Shown here in pieces: positions 44,497-53,019 of a stretch of 64,000 nt of DNA (its first letter is position 1; every line of letters begins with the position of its first letter). Made by a program: the position numbers and the translations under genes. Source of the DNA: Methylocapsa sp. S129 (GTDB taxonomy: Bacteria > Pseudomonadota > Alphaproteobacteria > Rhizobiales > Beijerinckiaceae); the NCBI RefSeq assembly GCF_009765995.1, contig NZ_LMUI01000011.1:572824-636823 (forward strand), given 5' to 3'. The notes beneath the pieces are model-generated. The model saw nothing but the letters and a program-made list of their open reading frames with translations. It was not told the DNA's origin and made no database searches.

Positions 44497-45072
44497 GTGA
44501 CCGCTGAGACCAAAGACAGCTTGGGAGCTCTGGCGACCCGCGCGCTTGGCGATCTCGCCAAAGTGTTCGCGCGTCTGGCGCCCGGCGCCGAGGACGCGCT
44601 GGTCGATGCGATCGTCGCGGCCAAGCGCATCGCCATCTATGGCGCCGGGCGCGAAGGCCTGCAGATGGATGGCTTTGCGATGCGGCTGTTCCATCTTGGC
44701 CTCGATGTGCATGTGGTCGGCGATATGACTGTGCCGCCGCTCGGGCCGGGCGACCTGCTGCTGGTCTCCTCCGGGCCGGGCGCCTCCAATATCGGCGATG
44801 CGCTGATTGCGGTGGCGCGCGAGGCGGGCGCGAAAACCGCCGTCGTGACGGCGCAGCCGGGCGGCCGCACGCCTCTGCGCGCCGATATCGTTTTTACGAT
44901 TCCCGCCCAGACCATGGCGGACGATCGCGGCGGCGAAGTCTCGGTGCTGCCGATGGGCTCATTGTTCGAGACCGCGCAGATGGTGCTGTTCGAGATCATT
45001 GTGCTGACTTTGCGCGAACGGCTCGGCGAAAGCGTCGAAAGCATGCGCATGCGGCATACGAATGTGGAGTAA
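44497..45072 (+). CDS. SIS-domain sugar isomerase (6-phospho-3-hexuloisomerase-like)
   Basis: 191 residues, GTG start with a GGGGAG site. The SIS fold shows RIAIYGAGREGLQMDGFAMRLFHLGLDVHVVGD, LLLVSSGPGASNIGDALIAVAREAG and FTIPAQTM. The closest known function is 6-phospho-3-hexuloisomerase (PHI), which acts with hexulose-phosphate synthase in the ribulose monophosphate route. No HPS gene is visible, so it may serve another sugar phosphate. It lies 98 bases before the mmsA operon, separated by an inverted repeat. Confidence 0.82.
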   Translation: MTAETKDSLGALATRALGDLAKVFARLAPGAEDALVDAIVAAKRIAIYGAGREGLQMDGFAMRLFHLGLDVHVVGDMTVPPLGPGDLLLVSSGPGASNIGDALIAVAREAGAKTAVVTAQPGGRTPLRADIVFTIPAQTMADDRGGEVSVLPMGSLFETAQMVLFEIIVLTLRERLGESVESMRMRHTNVE

Positions 45073-45077
45073 GCCTA

Positions 45078-45122
45078 TTTTTGCACAGATGATGAGCGAA
45101 ATCGGCGATTGCTGTGCAAAAA
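45078..45122. promoter_or_regulatory. 11-bp inverted repeat, candidate operator of the mmsA operon
   Basis: TTTTTGCACAG (45078-45088), 23 bases, CTGTGCAAAAA (45112-45122), perfectly complementary. It lies between the SIS gene stop and the mmsA start. A weak terminator role is also possible, but the long spacer favours protein binding. Confidence 0.55.
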
Positions 45123-45170
45123 AATGAAGGCTATGGACTCTCGCGAAGGACGAATTCCAGGGAGCGAACC

Positions 45171-46667
45171 ATGATCAGCTACGGCCATTTCATCGGCGGC
45201 AAGAATGTCGCGGGCAAGTCGGGCCGCACGGCCGAAGTCTTTCAGCCGATGGACGGCACGGTGCGCGCCCATGTCGCGCTCGCCTCTAAGGCCGAACTGA
45301 CCGAAGCCGTCGCGAACGCCAAAGCCGCCCAGCCCGACTGGGCCGCCACCAACCCGCAGCGTCGCGCCCGCGTGCTGATGAAATTCCTCGACCTGATCGC
45401 CAGGAACAATGACGAACTCGCCGATATCCTGGCGCGCGAGCACGGCAAGACGGTCGCCGACGCCAAGGGCGACATCCAGCGCGGCGTCGAAGTCGTCGAA
45501 TTCGCGCTCGGCGTCCCCCATCTGATGAAGGGCGAATATACCGACGGCGCCGGCCCGGGCATCGATTCCTATTCGATGCGCCAGCCGCTCGGCGTCGTCG
45601 CCGGCATCACGCCGTTCAACTTCCCCGCGATGATCCCGCTGTGGAAACTCGCGCCCGCCATCGCCTGCGGCAACGCCTTCATCCTCAAGCCTTCCGAGCG
45701 CGATCCCGGCGTGCCGATGCGCCTGGCTGAATTGTTCATCGAAGCGGGCGGCCCTCCAGGCATCCTCAATGTTGTCAATGGCGACAAGGAAGCGGTCGAC
45801 GCCATTCTGGACGATCCCGACATCAAGGCGATCGGCTTTGTCGGCTCGACGCCGATCGCCGAATATATTTACGCACGCGGCTGCGCGACGGGTAAACGCG
45901 TGCAGTGCTTCGGCGGCGCGAAGAACCATATGGTCATCATGCCCGACGCAGACATGGACCAGACAGTCGACGCTCTGATGGGCGCGGGCTATGGCTCGGC
46001 GGGCGAGCGCTGCATGGCGATTTCGGTCGCCGTGCCGGTCGGCAAGGCGACGGCGGACGAATTGATCAAGCGCCTCATTCCGCGCGTCGAAGCGCTGAAG
46101 ATCGGCCCCTCGACCGATTCCGGCGCCGATTACGGCCCGATGGTGACGCAAGCGCAGGTCGACAAAGTGAAATCCTATGTCGACATCGGCATCAAGGAGG
46201 GCGCCAAGCTTGTCGTCGACGGTCGCGGCTTCAAGATGCAGGGCTATGAGAACGGCTTCTACATGGGCGGCTGCCTGTTCGACGGCGTCACCAAGGACAT
46301 GCGCATCTACAAGGAAGAGATTTTCGGGCCCGTCCTCGCGGTGGTGCGCGCGACGAATTACAGCGAGGCGCTCGGCCTGTGCAACGACCATGAATATGGC
46401 AATGGCGTCGCGATCTTCACGCGTGACGGCGATGCGGCGCGCGATTTCGCCTCAAAAGTCCAGGTCGGGATGGTCGGCGTCAACATTCCGATCCCGGTGC
46501 CGGTTTCGTATTACACATTTGGCGGCTGGAAGCGTTCGGGCTTCGGCGATCTCAACCAGCACGGGCCGGATTCGATCCGCTTCTACACCAAGACCAAGAC
46601 GATTACCTCCCGCTGGCCCTCGGGCGTGAAGGACGGCGCGAACTTCAATATTCCGACGATGGGGTGA
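45171..46667 (+). CDS. mmsA: Methylmalonate-semialdehyde dehydrogenase (CoA-acylating)
   Basis: 498 residues, ALDH superfamily. Catalytic Cys281 is in AGERCMAISVA. GGAKNH (248-253) replaces the usual ELGGK general base, as is characteristic of MmsA/IolA. TPFNFPAMIPLWK and the Rossmann GFVGSTPIAEYIY are present. It converts methylmalonate semialdehyde plus CoA to propionyl-CoA in valine degradation. The ATG at 45171 has a GGGAGCG site. It is first of three genes with acyl-CoA and hydroxyisobutyrate dehydrogenases. Confidence 0.96.
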   Translation: MISYGHFIGGKNVAGKSGRTAEVFQPMDGTVRAHVALASKAELTEAVANAKAAQPDWAATNPQRRARVLMKFLDLIARNNDELADILAREHGKTVADAKGDIQRGVEVVEFALGVPHLMKGEYTDGAGPGIDSYSMRQPLGVVAGITPFNFPAMIPLWKLAPAIACGNAFILKPSERDPGVPMRLAELFIEAGGPPGILNVVNGDKEAVDAILDDPDIKAIGFVGSTPIAEYIYARGCATGKRVQCFGGAKNHMVIMPDADMDQTVDALMGAGYGSAGERCMAISVAVPVGKATADELIKRLIPRVEALKIGPSTDSGADYGPMVTQAQVDKVKSYVDIGIKEGAKLVVDGRGFKMQGYENGFYMGGCLFDGVTKDMRIYKEEIFGPVLAVVRATNYSEALGLCNDHEYGNGVAIFTRDGDAARDFASKVQVGMVGVNIPIPVPVSYYTFGGWKRSGFGDLNQHGPDSIRFYTKTKTITSRWPSGVKDGANFNIPTMG

Positions 46668-46710
46668 GGCGCAGCTAGCACTTCTCGCCGTCGGGCCGAG
46701 GAACCATCGG

Positions 46711-47847
46711 ATGTTTTCTCTCAACGCCGACCACATTGCGATGCGCGACACGGCCAAGGCCTTTGCCGACGAACGCATCGCACCTAATGCCGTGGCCTGG
46801 GACGAGGCGAAGCATTTCCCCGTCGATGTGCTGCGCGAAGCCGCCGGCCTTGGCATGGCGGCGATCTATGTGCGCGAAGAAAGCGGCGGCTCGGGCCTGA
46901 CGCGCCTCGATGCAGCGCTGATCTTCGAGGCGCTGGCGACCGGCTGTCCGAGCACGGCCGCCTATCTGTCGATCCATAATATGGTCTCGTGGATGATCGA
47001 TCGCTTCGGCGCGCCGGCGCTGCAGGCGAAATTCCTGCCCAGGCTCGCCAGTATGGAGCATTTGTCGAGCTATTGCCTGACCGAACCTGGCGCCGGCTCG
47101 GACGCCGCGGCGTTGCAGACGCGCGCGCGCCGCGACGGCGATTTTTACGTGCTCGACGGCGTCAAGCAATTCATCTCCGGCGCCGGCGCCGCCGATATTT
47201 ATCTCGTGATGGCTCGCACCGGCGGCGAGGGCGCCGGCGGCATATCGGCTTTCGTCGTCGAAAAGGGAACGGCCGGTCTTTCGTTCGGCGCAAATGAGCG
47301 CAAGATGGGTTGGAATACGCAGCCGACGCGCCAGGTCATCATGGAAGGCGCGCGCATCCCCGCAGGAAATCTCATCGGCGCCGAGGGCGAGGGCTTCAAG
47401 ATCGCAATGGCCGGGCTCGACGGCGGACGCCTCAACATCGGCGCTTGCGCGCTCGGCGGCGGCGAGGCGGCGCTCGCCAAGGCGCTCGCCCATATGCGCG
47501 AGCGCAAAGCGTTTGGGCGCGCGATCATCGATTTTCAGGCGCTGCAATTTCGCCTCGCCGACATCGCGACATCGCTGGAAGCGGCGCGCTCGCTGCTCTG
47601 GCGCGCCGCCGCCGCTTTGGACGCCAAGGCGCCGGATGCGACGCAGCTTTGCGCCATGGCAAAAAGGGTCGCGACGGATGCGGGTTTCAACGCCGCCAAC
47701 GATGCGTTGCAATTGCTGGGCGGCTACGGCTATCTCGCCGATTACGGCGTCGAGAAGATCGTCCGGGATTTGCGCGTGCATCAGATATTGGAAGGCACCA
47801 ACGAGATCATGCGCTTGATTGTGGCGCGCGGGCTCATCAAGGGCTGA
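46711..47847 (+). CDS. Acyl-CoA dehydrogenase, probable isobutyryl-CoA dehydrogenase
   Basis: 378 residues. FAD-binding and active-site blocks are CLTEPGAGSDAAAL, KQFISGAGAADIYLVMART and LQLLGGYGYLADYGVEKIVRDLRV. The catalytic Glu candidate is in HQILEGTNEI. Its position between mmsA and mmsB supports isobutyryl-CoA as substrate in valine breakdown. It lies 43 bases after mmsA. Confidence 0.94.
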   Translation: MFSLNADHIAMRDTAKAFADERIAPNAVAWDEAKHFPVDVLREAAGLGMAAIYVREESGGSGLTRLDAALIFEALATGCPSTAAYLSIHNMVSWMIDRFGAPALQAKFLPRLASMEHLSSYCLTEPGAGSDAAALQTRARRDGDFYVLDGVKQFISGAGAADIYLVMARTGGEGAGGISAFVVEKGTAGLSFGANERKMGWNTQPTRQVIMEGARIPAGNLIGAEGEGFKIAMAGLDGGRLNIGACALGGGEAALAKALAHMRERKAFGRAIIDFQALQFRLADIATSLEAARSLLWRAAAALDAKAPDATQLCAMAKRVATDAGFNAANDALQLLGGYGYLADYGVEKIVRDLRVHQILEGTNEIMRLIVARGLIKG

Positions 47848-47872
47848 TAACGCCTATTCCTGGGAGGACATC

Positions 47873-48757
47873 ATGACGGCGATCGCCTTTATCGGCCTGG
47901 GCAATATGGGCGGCCCGATGGCGGCCAATCTCGTCAAGGCGGGCCATCGCGTCGCCGGCTTCGATCTCGTCGAGAAGCTGCGCCACGACGCCGCCGCGGC
48001 TGGCGTTGCGATCTCGGCGTCGGCCCGTGAAGCGGTCGCGGGCGCCGACGTCGTCATCACCATGCTGCCGGCAGGGCGGCATGTCGTCGCCGCGTGGAGC
48101 GACATTCTGCCCGCGGCGAAGCCAGGCGCCCTGTTCATCGACAGCTCCACCATCGATGTCGAAAGCGCCAGGCGCGCCCATCAGGCCGCCGCCGCCGCCG
48201 GTATGCCTTGCCTCGACGCGCCCGTCTCGGGGGGCGTGGGCGGCGCCAGCGCGGGCACGCTCACCTTTATGGCGGGCGGCGAGGAGGCGGCTTTCGCTTC
48301 GGGCAAGCCGATTCTGGAGGCGATGGGCAAGCGCATCGTTCATTGCGGCGGCGCCGGCGCCGGGCAGGCGGCGAAAATCTGCAACAATATGATCCTGGGC
48401 GCGACGATGATCGCGACCTGCGAGGCCTTCGTGCTTGCCGAAAAGCTGGGGCTGTCGGCGCAGGCGCTCTTTGATGTCGCCTCGACCTCTTCGGGCCAGT
48501 CCTGGTCGCTCACCACGTATTGCCCGGTTCCCGGCCCCGTGCCGAATTCGCCCGCCAACAAGGATTACAAGCCGGGCTTCGCCGCCGCGCTCATGCTCAA
48601 GGATCTGCGGTTGGCGCAGGAGGCGGCGCTCAGCGCCGGCGCTTCGACGCCGATCGGCGCGCAGGCGGCGCAGCTCTATGCGCTGTTCGCCGCGAGCGGC
48701 CATGCGGGCGACGATTTCTCGGGCATTGTCAATTTTCTGCGTGGCGGCGCGGTCTGA
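47873..48757 (+). CDS. mmsB: 3-hydroxyisobutyrate dehydrogenase
   Basis: 294 residues. The N-terminal NAD-binding motif is IAFIGLGNMGGPMAANL (4-20), the substrate loop is DAPVSGGVGGASAGTL, and the catalytic Lys is in AGQAAKICNNMI. It makes methylmalonate semialdehyde, the substrate of MmsA. The ATG has a GGGAGGA site and lies 25 bases after the acyl-CoA dehydrogenase. No enoyl-CoA hydratase or hydroxyisobutyryl-CoA hydrolase is seen here; they must be encoded elsewhere. Confidence 0.96.
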   Translation: MTAIAFIGLGNMGGPMAANLVKAGHRVAGFDLVEKLRHDAAAAGVAISASAREAVAGADVVITMLPAGRHVVAAWSDILPAAKPGALFIDSSTIDVESARRAHQAAAAAGMPCLDAPVSGGVGGASAGTLTFMAGGEEAAFASGKPILEAMGKRIVHCGGAGAGQAAKICNNMILGATMIATCEAFVLAEKLGLSAQALFDVASTSSGQSWSLTTYCPVPGPVPNSPANKDYKPGFAAALMLKDLRLAQEAALSAGASTPIGAQAAQLYALFAASGHAGDDFSGIVNFLRGGAV

Positions 48758-48768
48758 GTTTCGCGCTC

Positions 48769-50883
48769 CTACGTTTCCGCCGCGGCGTGGCGATAGACGG
48801 CCGCCGCCGCGATCAGCGCGAGCGCCGCTTTGCGCAGACGCTGGAATTCGGTTCCTAAAGCGCCGATCGTCGCGGGCCCGCTAAAATAAGCTGGCCCCGC
48901 CGGATCGGGCGGCGCCTGTTTGTCCGACAACAGGCCGATCAGCCATTCGCGCGTCGCCTGAAGGCGCGGCCCGATCGTCTGGAAATCATCGCCGCCGCGC
49001 CGCTCGCGCATGAACAGCCGCGTCGCCGAGATATGGGCGGCCAAGACATAGCCGGCGATCAGCATGGCGGCCATTTCGTCGAGGCCGCGATGCACCGCCT
49101 GCGGCTCGCCGCCCATTCTGCCAGCCGAATCGGAAAGCGCGGCGATCGCCTCGATCATGCTTTTGCGCGCCATGCGATAGTCCTGGCGCGACGCGCGTTC
49201 GTCCAATGCGACTTTGGCGAAGGCGGCGATGTCCGATTGCAGACGCTGCGCCAGTCGCGGCGCCTCGTTGAATTCCCAGCGCGGCAGCACATGGCTGAAG
49301 AGCTGGGCGAGCGCCGCGCCGACCAGCGTGTCGGCGATGCGCGTCAGGGTCGGCAGCGAATGCGTCGGGTCGATGAGATGTAGCGACATCAGCGCCGTGA
49401 TCGAGGCGCCGACCGAGGCGATGCGATAGCGCAGTCGCGCAAAGCCATGCACGATCGCGAGCCCCAGGGCCTGAACGGCGATCAGCGCCCCGATCGGCAG
49501 CGTCGCGAGCGCGGCGGCGGCGATGAGGCAGCCAATCAGCGTGCCGATGACGCGGTCGTCGCGCCGCTCGCGCGTCAGGCCATAGCTCGCGCGCATGATG
49601 ACGGCGATGGTCAGCAAAATCCAGTTGCCATGCCCCTCGCTGCTCATCGAATGGGCGACCAGCGCTCCCGCCGTCATCGCCAGCGCGAGCCGCGCCGCAA
49701 AGCGAAAGACCGGCGAGTTCGGCGTGAGATGGACGGTCAGCAGTTTCGGGTTGAAGGAGGCGCGCGCCCGGAACGCGGCAAGATCGATGTCGCCGATCGA
49801 CGCGCTGGCGACTTCATCGTCGGACAGCGCCTGCTCCAGCCGCCGGATATGGCCGAGCGCGTCGCCGATCCGCAGCGCGGTCGCCTGCACGGCGGCGAGC
49901 GCCTCCGGGCTGAGTTCGCCGCTGCGCACAAGATTCTCCGCCTCGCGCTTGAGAGCGTCGGCGGCCAAAGTATGGTCGGGCGGCAGGCTGGGCGCCTCGT
50001 TCGACAACAGCTCCAGGCTCAGATGCTGGAGATCGAGCGAGGCGGCGCGCAAGGTGACGGCGATGCGCGCCATCAGCGTCGCGGTCGCCGGCGTCGCGCG
50101 CAACTCCGCCAGTTCGATATGCGCGGCCACCAGCGCGTCGAGCGTATCGAGCAAAATGCCGATCGTCGCCGCCAGGCGCAGGCGTTCCCTCGAGGCTCGG
50201 GGCCGCTCCAGCAGCAGCGTGCGCGCCGCCTGCATTTGGTCGGACAAAGCCGCTTGCTGGCGGATCACCGCGCCATAGACTTCGGGCAGGTCGATCGTCG
50301 GATTGTAGAAGGCGGCGACGCGGCGCAGATAGGCGGAGAATTCGCGCAGGGCTTCGCTTGCCATCATGCGCCGCCCGCCCGCGTCGGTGATCGCCGTCAG
50401 CAGCAGCGCGATCGCGATATAGGCGAGGCCGCCGCCGATCAGCACCGCCTCGTTGCGCAGCGCGCCGGCAAAGCTTGTGGGCGGCAGGCCGAGCACGAAC
50501 ACCATCGGCACCAAGGCCTGCATGCTGAGCGCCAAAGCCCAGCGTCCGTAGCCCGTCACCAGGCCGGCGAGAAACGCGATCACCGCGATCGCGGGAATCA
50601 GCGCCCAGGGAAAGCCGGCGATCAGTTGGATCGACAGCGTCGAGAAAATGGCGATGCCAAAGCCGACCGCCATCAGCAGCGCCTTGCGGCGCAGGGGCGC
50701 CGGCTGGTCGCTGATGCTCGCCGAAATCGCCCCCAGCGTCGCCGGCTGGCCCGCCGCGAAGCCGAACAAGGCCGAAGAAATCAGGCTCACCGCCATCACG
50801 CCCGCCGCGACGCTGATTCCGTTGAGAATATGTTGGCCGACGAGCAGCTTCAGCAGCGTGGGGGAGCGAAGCCATTGGCGCAT
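48769..50883 (-). CDS. FUSC/YccS-type inner-membrane protein
   Basis: 704 residues: two blocks of about five or six membrane helices (near residues 10-165 and 395-520) separated by a soluble helical region. This is the layout of the FUSC family (YccS, YhfK, aromatic acid exporter AaeB). The conserved RxxxTxxG-like part is RRDDRVIGTLIGCLIAA. The proposed role is export of aromatic or fusaric-acid-like compounds. No AaeA-type adaptor gene is adjacent. It ends 12 bases from the mmsB stop, convergent. Confidence 0.88.
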   Translation of the reverse strand: MRQWLRSPTLLKLLVGQHILNGISVAAGVMAVSLISSALFGFAAGQPATLGAISASISDQPAPLRRKALLMAVGFGIAIFSTLSIQLIAGFPWALIPAIAVIAFLAGLVTGYGRWALALSMQALVPMVFVLGLPPTSFAGALRNEAVLIGGGLAYIAIALLLTAITDAGGRRMMASEALREFSAYLRRVAAFYNPTIDLPEVYGAVIRQQAALSDQMQAARTLLLERPRASRERLRLAATIGILLDTLDALVAAHIELAELRATPATATLMARIAVTLRAASLDLQHLSLELLSNEAPSLPPDHTLAADALKREAENLVRSGELSPEALAAVQATALRIGDALGHIRRLEQALSDDEVASASIGDIDLAAFRARASFNPKLLTVHLTPNSPVFRFAARLALAMTAGALVAHSMSSEGHGNWILLTIAVIMRASYGLTRERRDDRVIGTLIGCLIAAAALATLPIGALIAVQALGLAIVHGFARLRYRIASVGASITALMSLHLIDPTHSLPTLTRIADTLVGAALAQLFSHVLPRWEFNEAPRLAQRLQSDIAAFAKVALDERASRQDYRMARKSMIEAIAALSDSAGRMGGEPQAVHRGLDEMAAMLIAGYVLAAHISATRLFMRERRGGDDFQTIGPRLQATREWLIGLLSDKQAPPDPAGPAYFSGPATIGALGTEFQRLRKAALALIAAAAVYRHAAAET

Positions 50884-50966
50884 AAGCGAGGGCGGGGCCG
50901 CGTTGGATGGGAGGAGCCGGCCGCCATCCTAACGAGGGCAGGGGGAAATGTCTTGGCGGGAAAACT

Positions 50967-50990
50967 CCCTCTCCCGCTTGCGGGAGAGGG
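50967..50990. repeat. Short GC-rich palindrome
   Basis: CCCTCTCCCGC-TT-GCGGGAGAGGG, a perfect 11-bp stem with a two-base loop, in the upstream region of the FUSC gene. Confidence 0.75.
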
Positions 50991-51260
50991 CAGGGCGAGG
51001 GCCTTCAGGCGTTCCGCGCTTCAATCGGCGATCATCCTCGCCGCCTTATTTCCGCAAATATTTTCTCCTGTCTTTTCAATGCTCCTGCAAATTTTTTATC
51101 TGGGTCGAGCGTTTGATTTCAAAGGGTTGCAAGCGAAAAATGGGAATTTAAAATTTCTGGAATTCCGGCGGCCGGTCGCTTTCGAACTGCGCTCCCTTGG
51201 CATGGCGATTTATCGTCGAAACGGTCGAGAATGATCCATCGTTTCGCATGGCGGAGCGTG

Positions 51261-51355
51261 TTTCACCCTTGAGGACCTGTCAATGATGGCCCTCCAGGCC
51301 ACCGCCGAAGGCGGCGCGCCTTTGGCGCGTCATTGACAGGTCCTCAAGGGTGAAA
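51261..51355. repeat. 95-bp perfect palindrome with three apical hairpins (cloverleaf-like)
   Basis: Arms 51261-51286 and 51330-51355 are 26 bp and perfectly complementary (TTTCACCCTTGAGG... and ...CCTCAAGGGTGAAA). The 43-base interior is fully used by three directly abutting hairpins: TGGCC-CTCCA-GGCCA (51287-51301), CCGCC-GAA-GGCGG (51302-51314) and CGCGCC-TTT-GGCGCG (51315-51329). No T-run follows on either strand, so it is not a simple terminator. Confidence 0.9.
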
Positions 51356-51480
51356 AAAATGCCTTCATGCGAACAATGGCTCCATAACGCCAGGCGGGGG
51401 CGTTCTCTTTGTCCCGCCCCTTTCTCCTGAGCACCTGCGACCATCATAGTCTGAAAAACAGAATTTCACCAGAAATTGTT

Positions 51481-51588
51481 CGCCCACCGCCCCCACCCCC
51501 TGACCCCTCCCCGCAAACGCGGGGAGGGGAGGCGCCAGGATTTCCCCTCCCCGTGAAACGGGGAGGGGCCAGGGGTGGGGCGGTGCGT
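51481..51588. repeat. Composite GC-rich palindromic repeat
   Basis: CCCCTCCCCGC-AAAC-GCGGGGAGGGG, then a short linker ending GGATTT, then CCCCTCCCCG-TGAAA-CGGGGAGGGG, flanked by CCACCCCCTGA and CCAGGGGTGGGG. The same arrangement recurs at about 62020-62122. Confidence 0.85.
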
Positions 51589-51615
51589 CTGTGTGCAACC
51601 GGCGATGCCCCCGCC

Positions 51616-52071
51616 TCACGTCCCCTTCCTCGCAAGCGCCGGCGCAATCAGCGCACACCCCTTCCAGCCCCAATAAATCCGGTGCCAGCGGATCAGCCCG
51701 TCCGCGATATCCATCGCCTCGACAAGATCGACCTGGTCGCCGTCGGGCGCCGCACGGGGATATTCCCAGATCAACCGATGGCGTCCATCCGTCAGCCATT
51801 CTCCCGTGCGATGCCAGCGGACGAGATCGTTGGGGCGGCGTTTGGCGCCTTCGTCGAAGAAATGGCGCAGTTCGGCGCGGCCGCGCAATATGCCGTCCGT
51901 CTTGTCATCGAGAATGGCGAGGACCAGCGGCGATTCCAGCACCGCGTCTTCGGCATAGAGCGCCAGCAACCCCTCCGCATCGCGCGCTTTCGCGCAGACA
52001 TGCCAGTCGCGATGGATGCGCGCGCAATCGGCGAGAAAGCCGCCTGGCGGCGCTTGATCATGGGCGTTCAT
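51616..52071 (-). CDS. NTF2/SnoaL-like fold protein
   Basis: 151 residues. IHRDWHVCAKARDAEGLLALYAEDAVLESP is the typical SnoaL-like opening, followed by RGRAELRHFFDEGAKRRP. Such proteins are small cone-fold enzymes or ligand-binding proteins; no catalytic assignment is possible. It is divergent from the ArsR-type regulator, whose start is 79 bases away, and probably under its control. Confidence 0.85.
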   Translation of the reverse strand: MNAHDQAPPGGFLADCARIHRDWHVCAKARDAEGLLALYAEDAVLESPLVLAILDDKTDGILRGRAELRHFFDEGAKRRPNDLVRWHRTGEWLTDGRHRLIWEYPRAAPDGDQVDLVEAMDIADGLIRWHRIYWGWKGCALIAPALARKGT

Positions 52072-52094
52072 TCATCGTCTCCTTGAGGTCAGCG

Positions 52095-52107
52095 GGTTCG
52101 ACGAACC
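52095..52107 (+). promoter_or_regulatory. Perfect 13-bp palindrome in the NTF2/ArsR gap
   Basis: GGTTCG-A-CGAACC. It lies between the two divergent starts and could bind the ArsR-type regulator or another repressor. Confidence 0.45.
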
Positions 52108-52127
52108 ATAGGCCTGGACGCGGCGCG

Positions 52128-52151
52128 ATGCTTCAGCGACGATGGAAGCAT
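52128..52151 (+). promoter_or_regulatory. Inverted repeat overlapping the arsR-type start codon
   Basis: ATGCTTC, ten bases, GAAGCAT. The right arm includes the first two bases of the regulator's ATG (52150), as expected for autorepression by an ArsR-family protein. Confidence 0.5.
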
Positions 52152-52848
52152 GCGTGATGAACCCAATCTCGCCGCCGCGGCGGCGCTTATCGGCGATCCC
52201 TCGCGCGCCACCATGCTCGCAGCGCTCGTGGACGGACGCGCACTGCCGGCGGGCGAACTGGCGGCGATCGCCGGCCTGTCGCTTTCGGGCGCGAGCGCTC
52301 ATCTCGCGCGCCTGCTGCAAGGCGGCCTGATCGCGCTGGAGCGCGAGGGGCGGCATCGTTATTATCGATTGGCCGGGCCGCAGGTCGCCGCCGCGCTCGA
52401 AACATTGGCCGCGCTCGCCGTCGCGCCCCTGCGGCCCCGGTCGCTATCGCCTGCCGCGGCGGCGTTGCGGCGCGGGCGAACCTGCTACGATCATCTGGCC
52501 GGCGAATTGGGCGTGACGCTCGCCGAGCGTTTGGAAGAGAGGGGCTTCCTGGCGCCAGGCGAGGGCAAAAGGCTGCGCGTGACGGCGGCGGGCGAGCCAT
52601 GGTTCGCGGAAGCCTTTGGAATCGAAACCTCAAGCTTGCGCGCCGGCCGCCATGGCGTTGCGTGCCGTTGCCTCGACTGGACCGAGCGACGCCATCATGT
52701 CGCCGGCCCGCTCGGCGCCGCGATGCTCCACCGCTGCCGTGAGCTGAAATGGGTCGCGAAGGCCGGCCATGGCGCGCGCGCGATCAAGCTGACGTCTGCG
52801 GGCGCGGAATGGATGCGCCAGGTGTTGAATGTGACGCTTGCGGCATAG
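52150..52848 (+). CDS. ArsR-family transcriptional regulator
   Basis: 232 residues. The winged helix at about 5-80 has LIGDPSRATMLAALVDGRALPAGELAAIAGLSLSGASAHLARLLQGGLI, then EREGRHRYYRLAGPQVAAALE. The C-terminal extension ends with a Cys-rich ACRCLDWTERRHHVAGPLGAA segment, seen in the longer ArsR group that carries a second DNA-binding-like region. Whether the two Cys bind metal is unknown. It is divergent from the NTF2-like gene. Confidence 0.92.
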   Translation: MRDEPNLAAAAALIGDPSRATMLAALVDGRALPAGELAAIAGLSLSGASAHLARLLQGGLIALEREGRHRYYRLAGPQVAAALETLAALAVAPLRPRSLSPAAAALRRGRTCYDHLAGELGVTLAERLEERGFLAPGEGKRLRVTAAGEPWFAEAFGIETSSLRAGRHGVACRCLDWTERRHHVAGPLGAAMLHRCRELKWVAKAGHGARAIKLTSAGAEWMRQVLNVTLAA

Positions 52849-52883
52849 CGCCAGGCGCGCTTCGGGTGGCGGCCTCTTGTAGA

Positions 52884-52900
52884 CGCGATCGCTGATCGCG
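52884..52900 (+). terminator. Hairpin after the ArsR-type gene
   Basis: CGCGATC-GCT-GATCGCG, a perfect 7-bp stem 35 bases after the stop, followed by a second small AGCGC-GCAA-GCGCT hairpin. There is no long T-run. Confidence 0.4.
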
Positions 52901-53019
52901 TTCAGCGCGCAAGCGCTTTGTTTTCGGTCGCCTGCGGCCGCGAAACTACGGTGTCACGCAACTAGCGCATCTCACTTTTGGGGTGCACTCCACTCCACCA
53001 CCACACCATCACCGTGATC

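Larger units (their letters stand above)
50884..51615. other. 732-bp stretch without a supported gene, rich in palindromes
   Basis: Left to right it holds a GC-rich palindrome (50967-50990), an AT-rich patch (about 51050-51160), the 95-bp cloverleaf-like palindrome (51261-51355) and a composite GC-rich repeat (51481-51588). A long open frame crosses part of it but lacks coding character. Confidence 0.6.

Noticed and set aside
49447-51234. Plus-strand 595-residue open frame antisense to the FUSC gene
   Set aside because: The minus strand encodes a convincing membrane protein; the plus-strand translation is Arg/Gln/Asp-rich with no family features.
51351-51358. A-run after the 95-bp palindrome read as a terminator
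   Set aside because: On the plus strand the run is A, not T, after the stem; on the minus strand the T-run precedes the stem. Neither order fits an intrinsic terminator.
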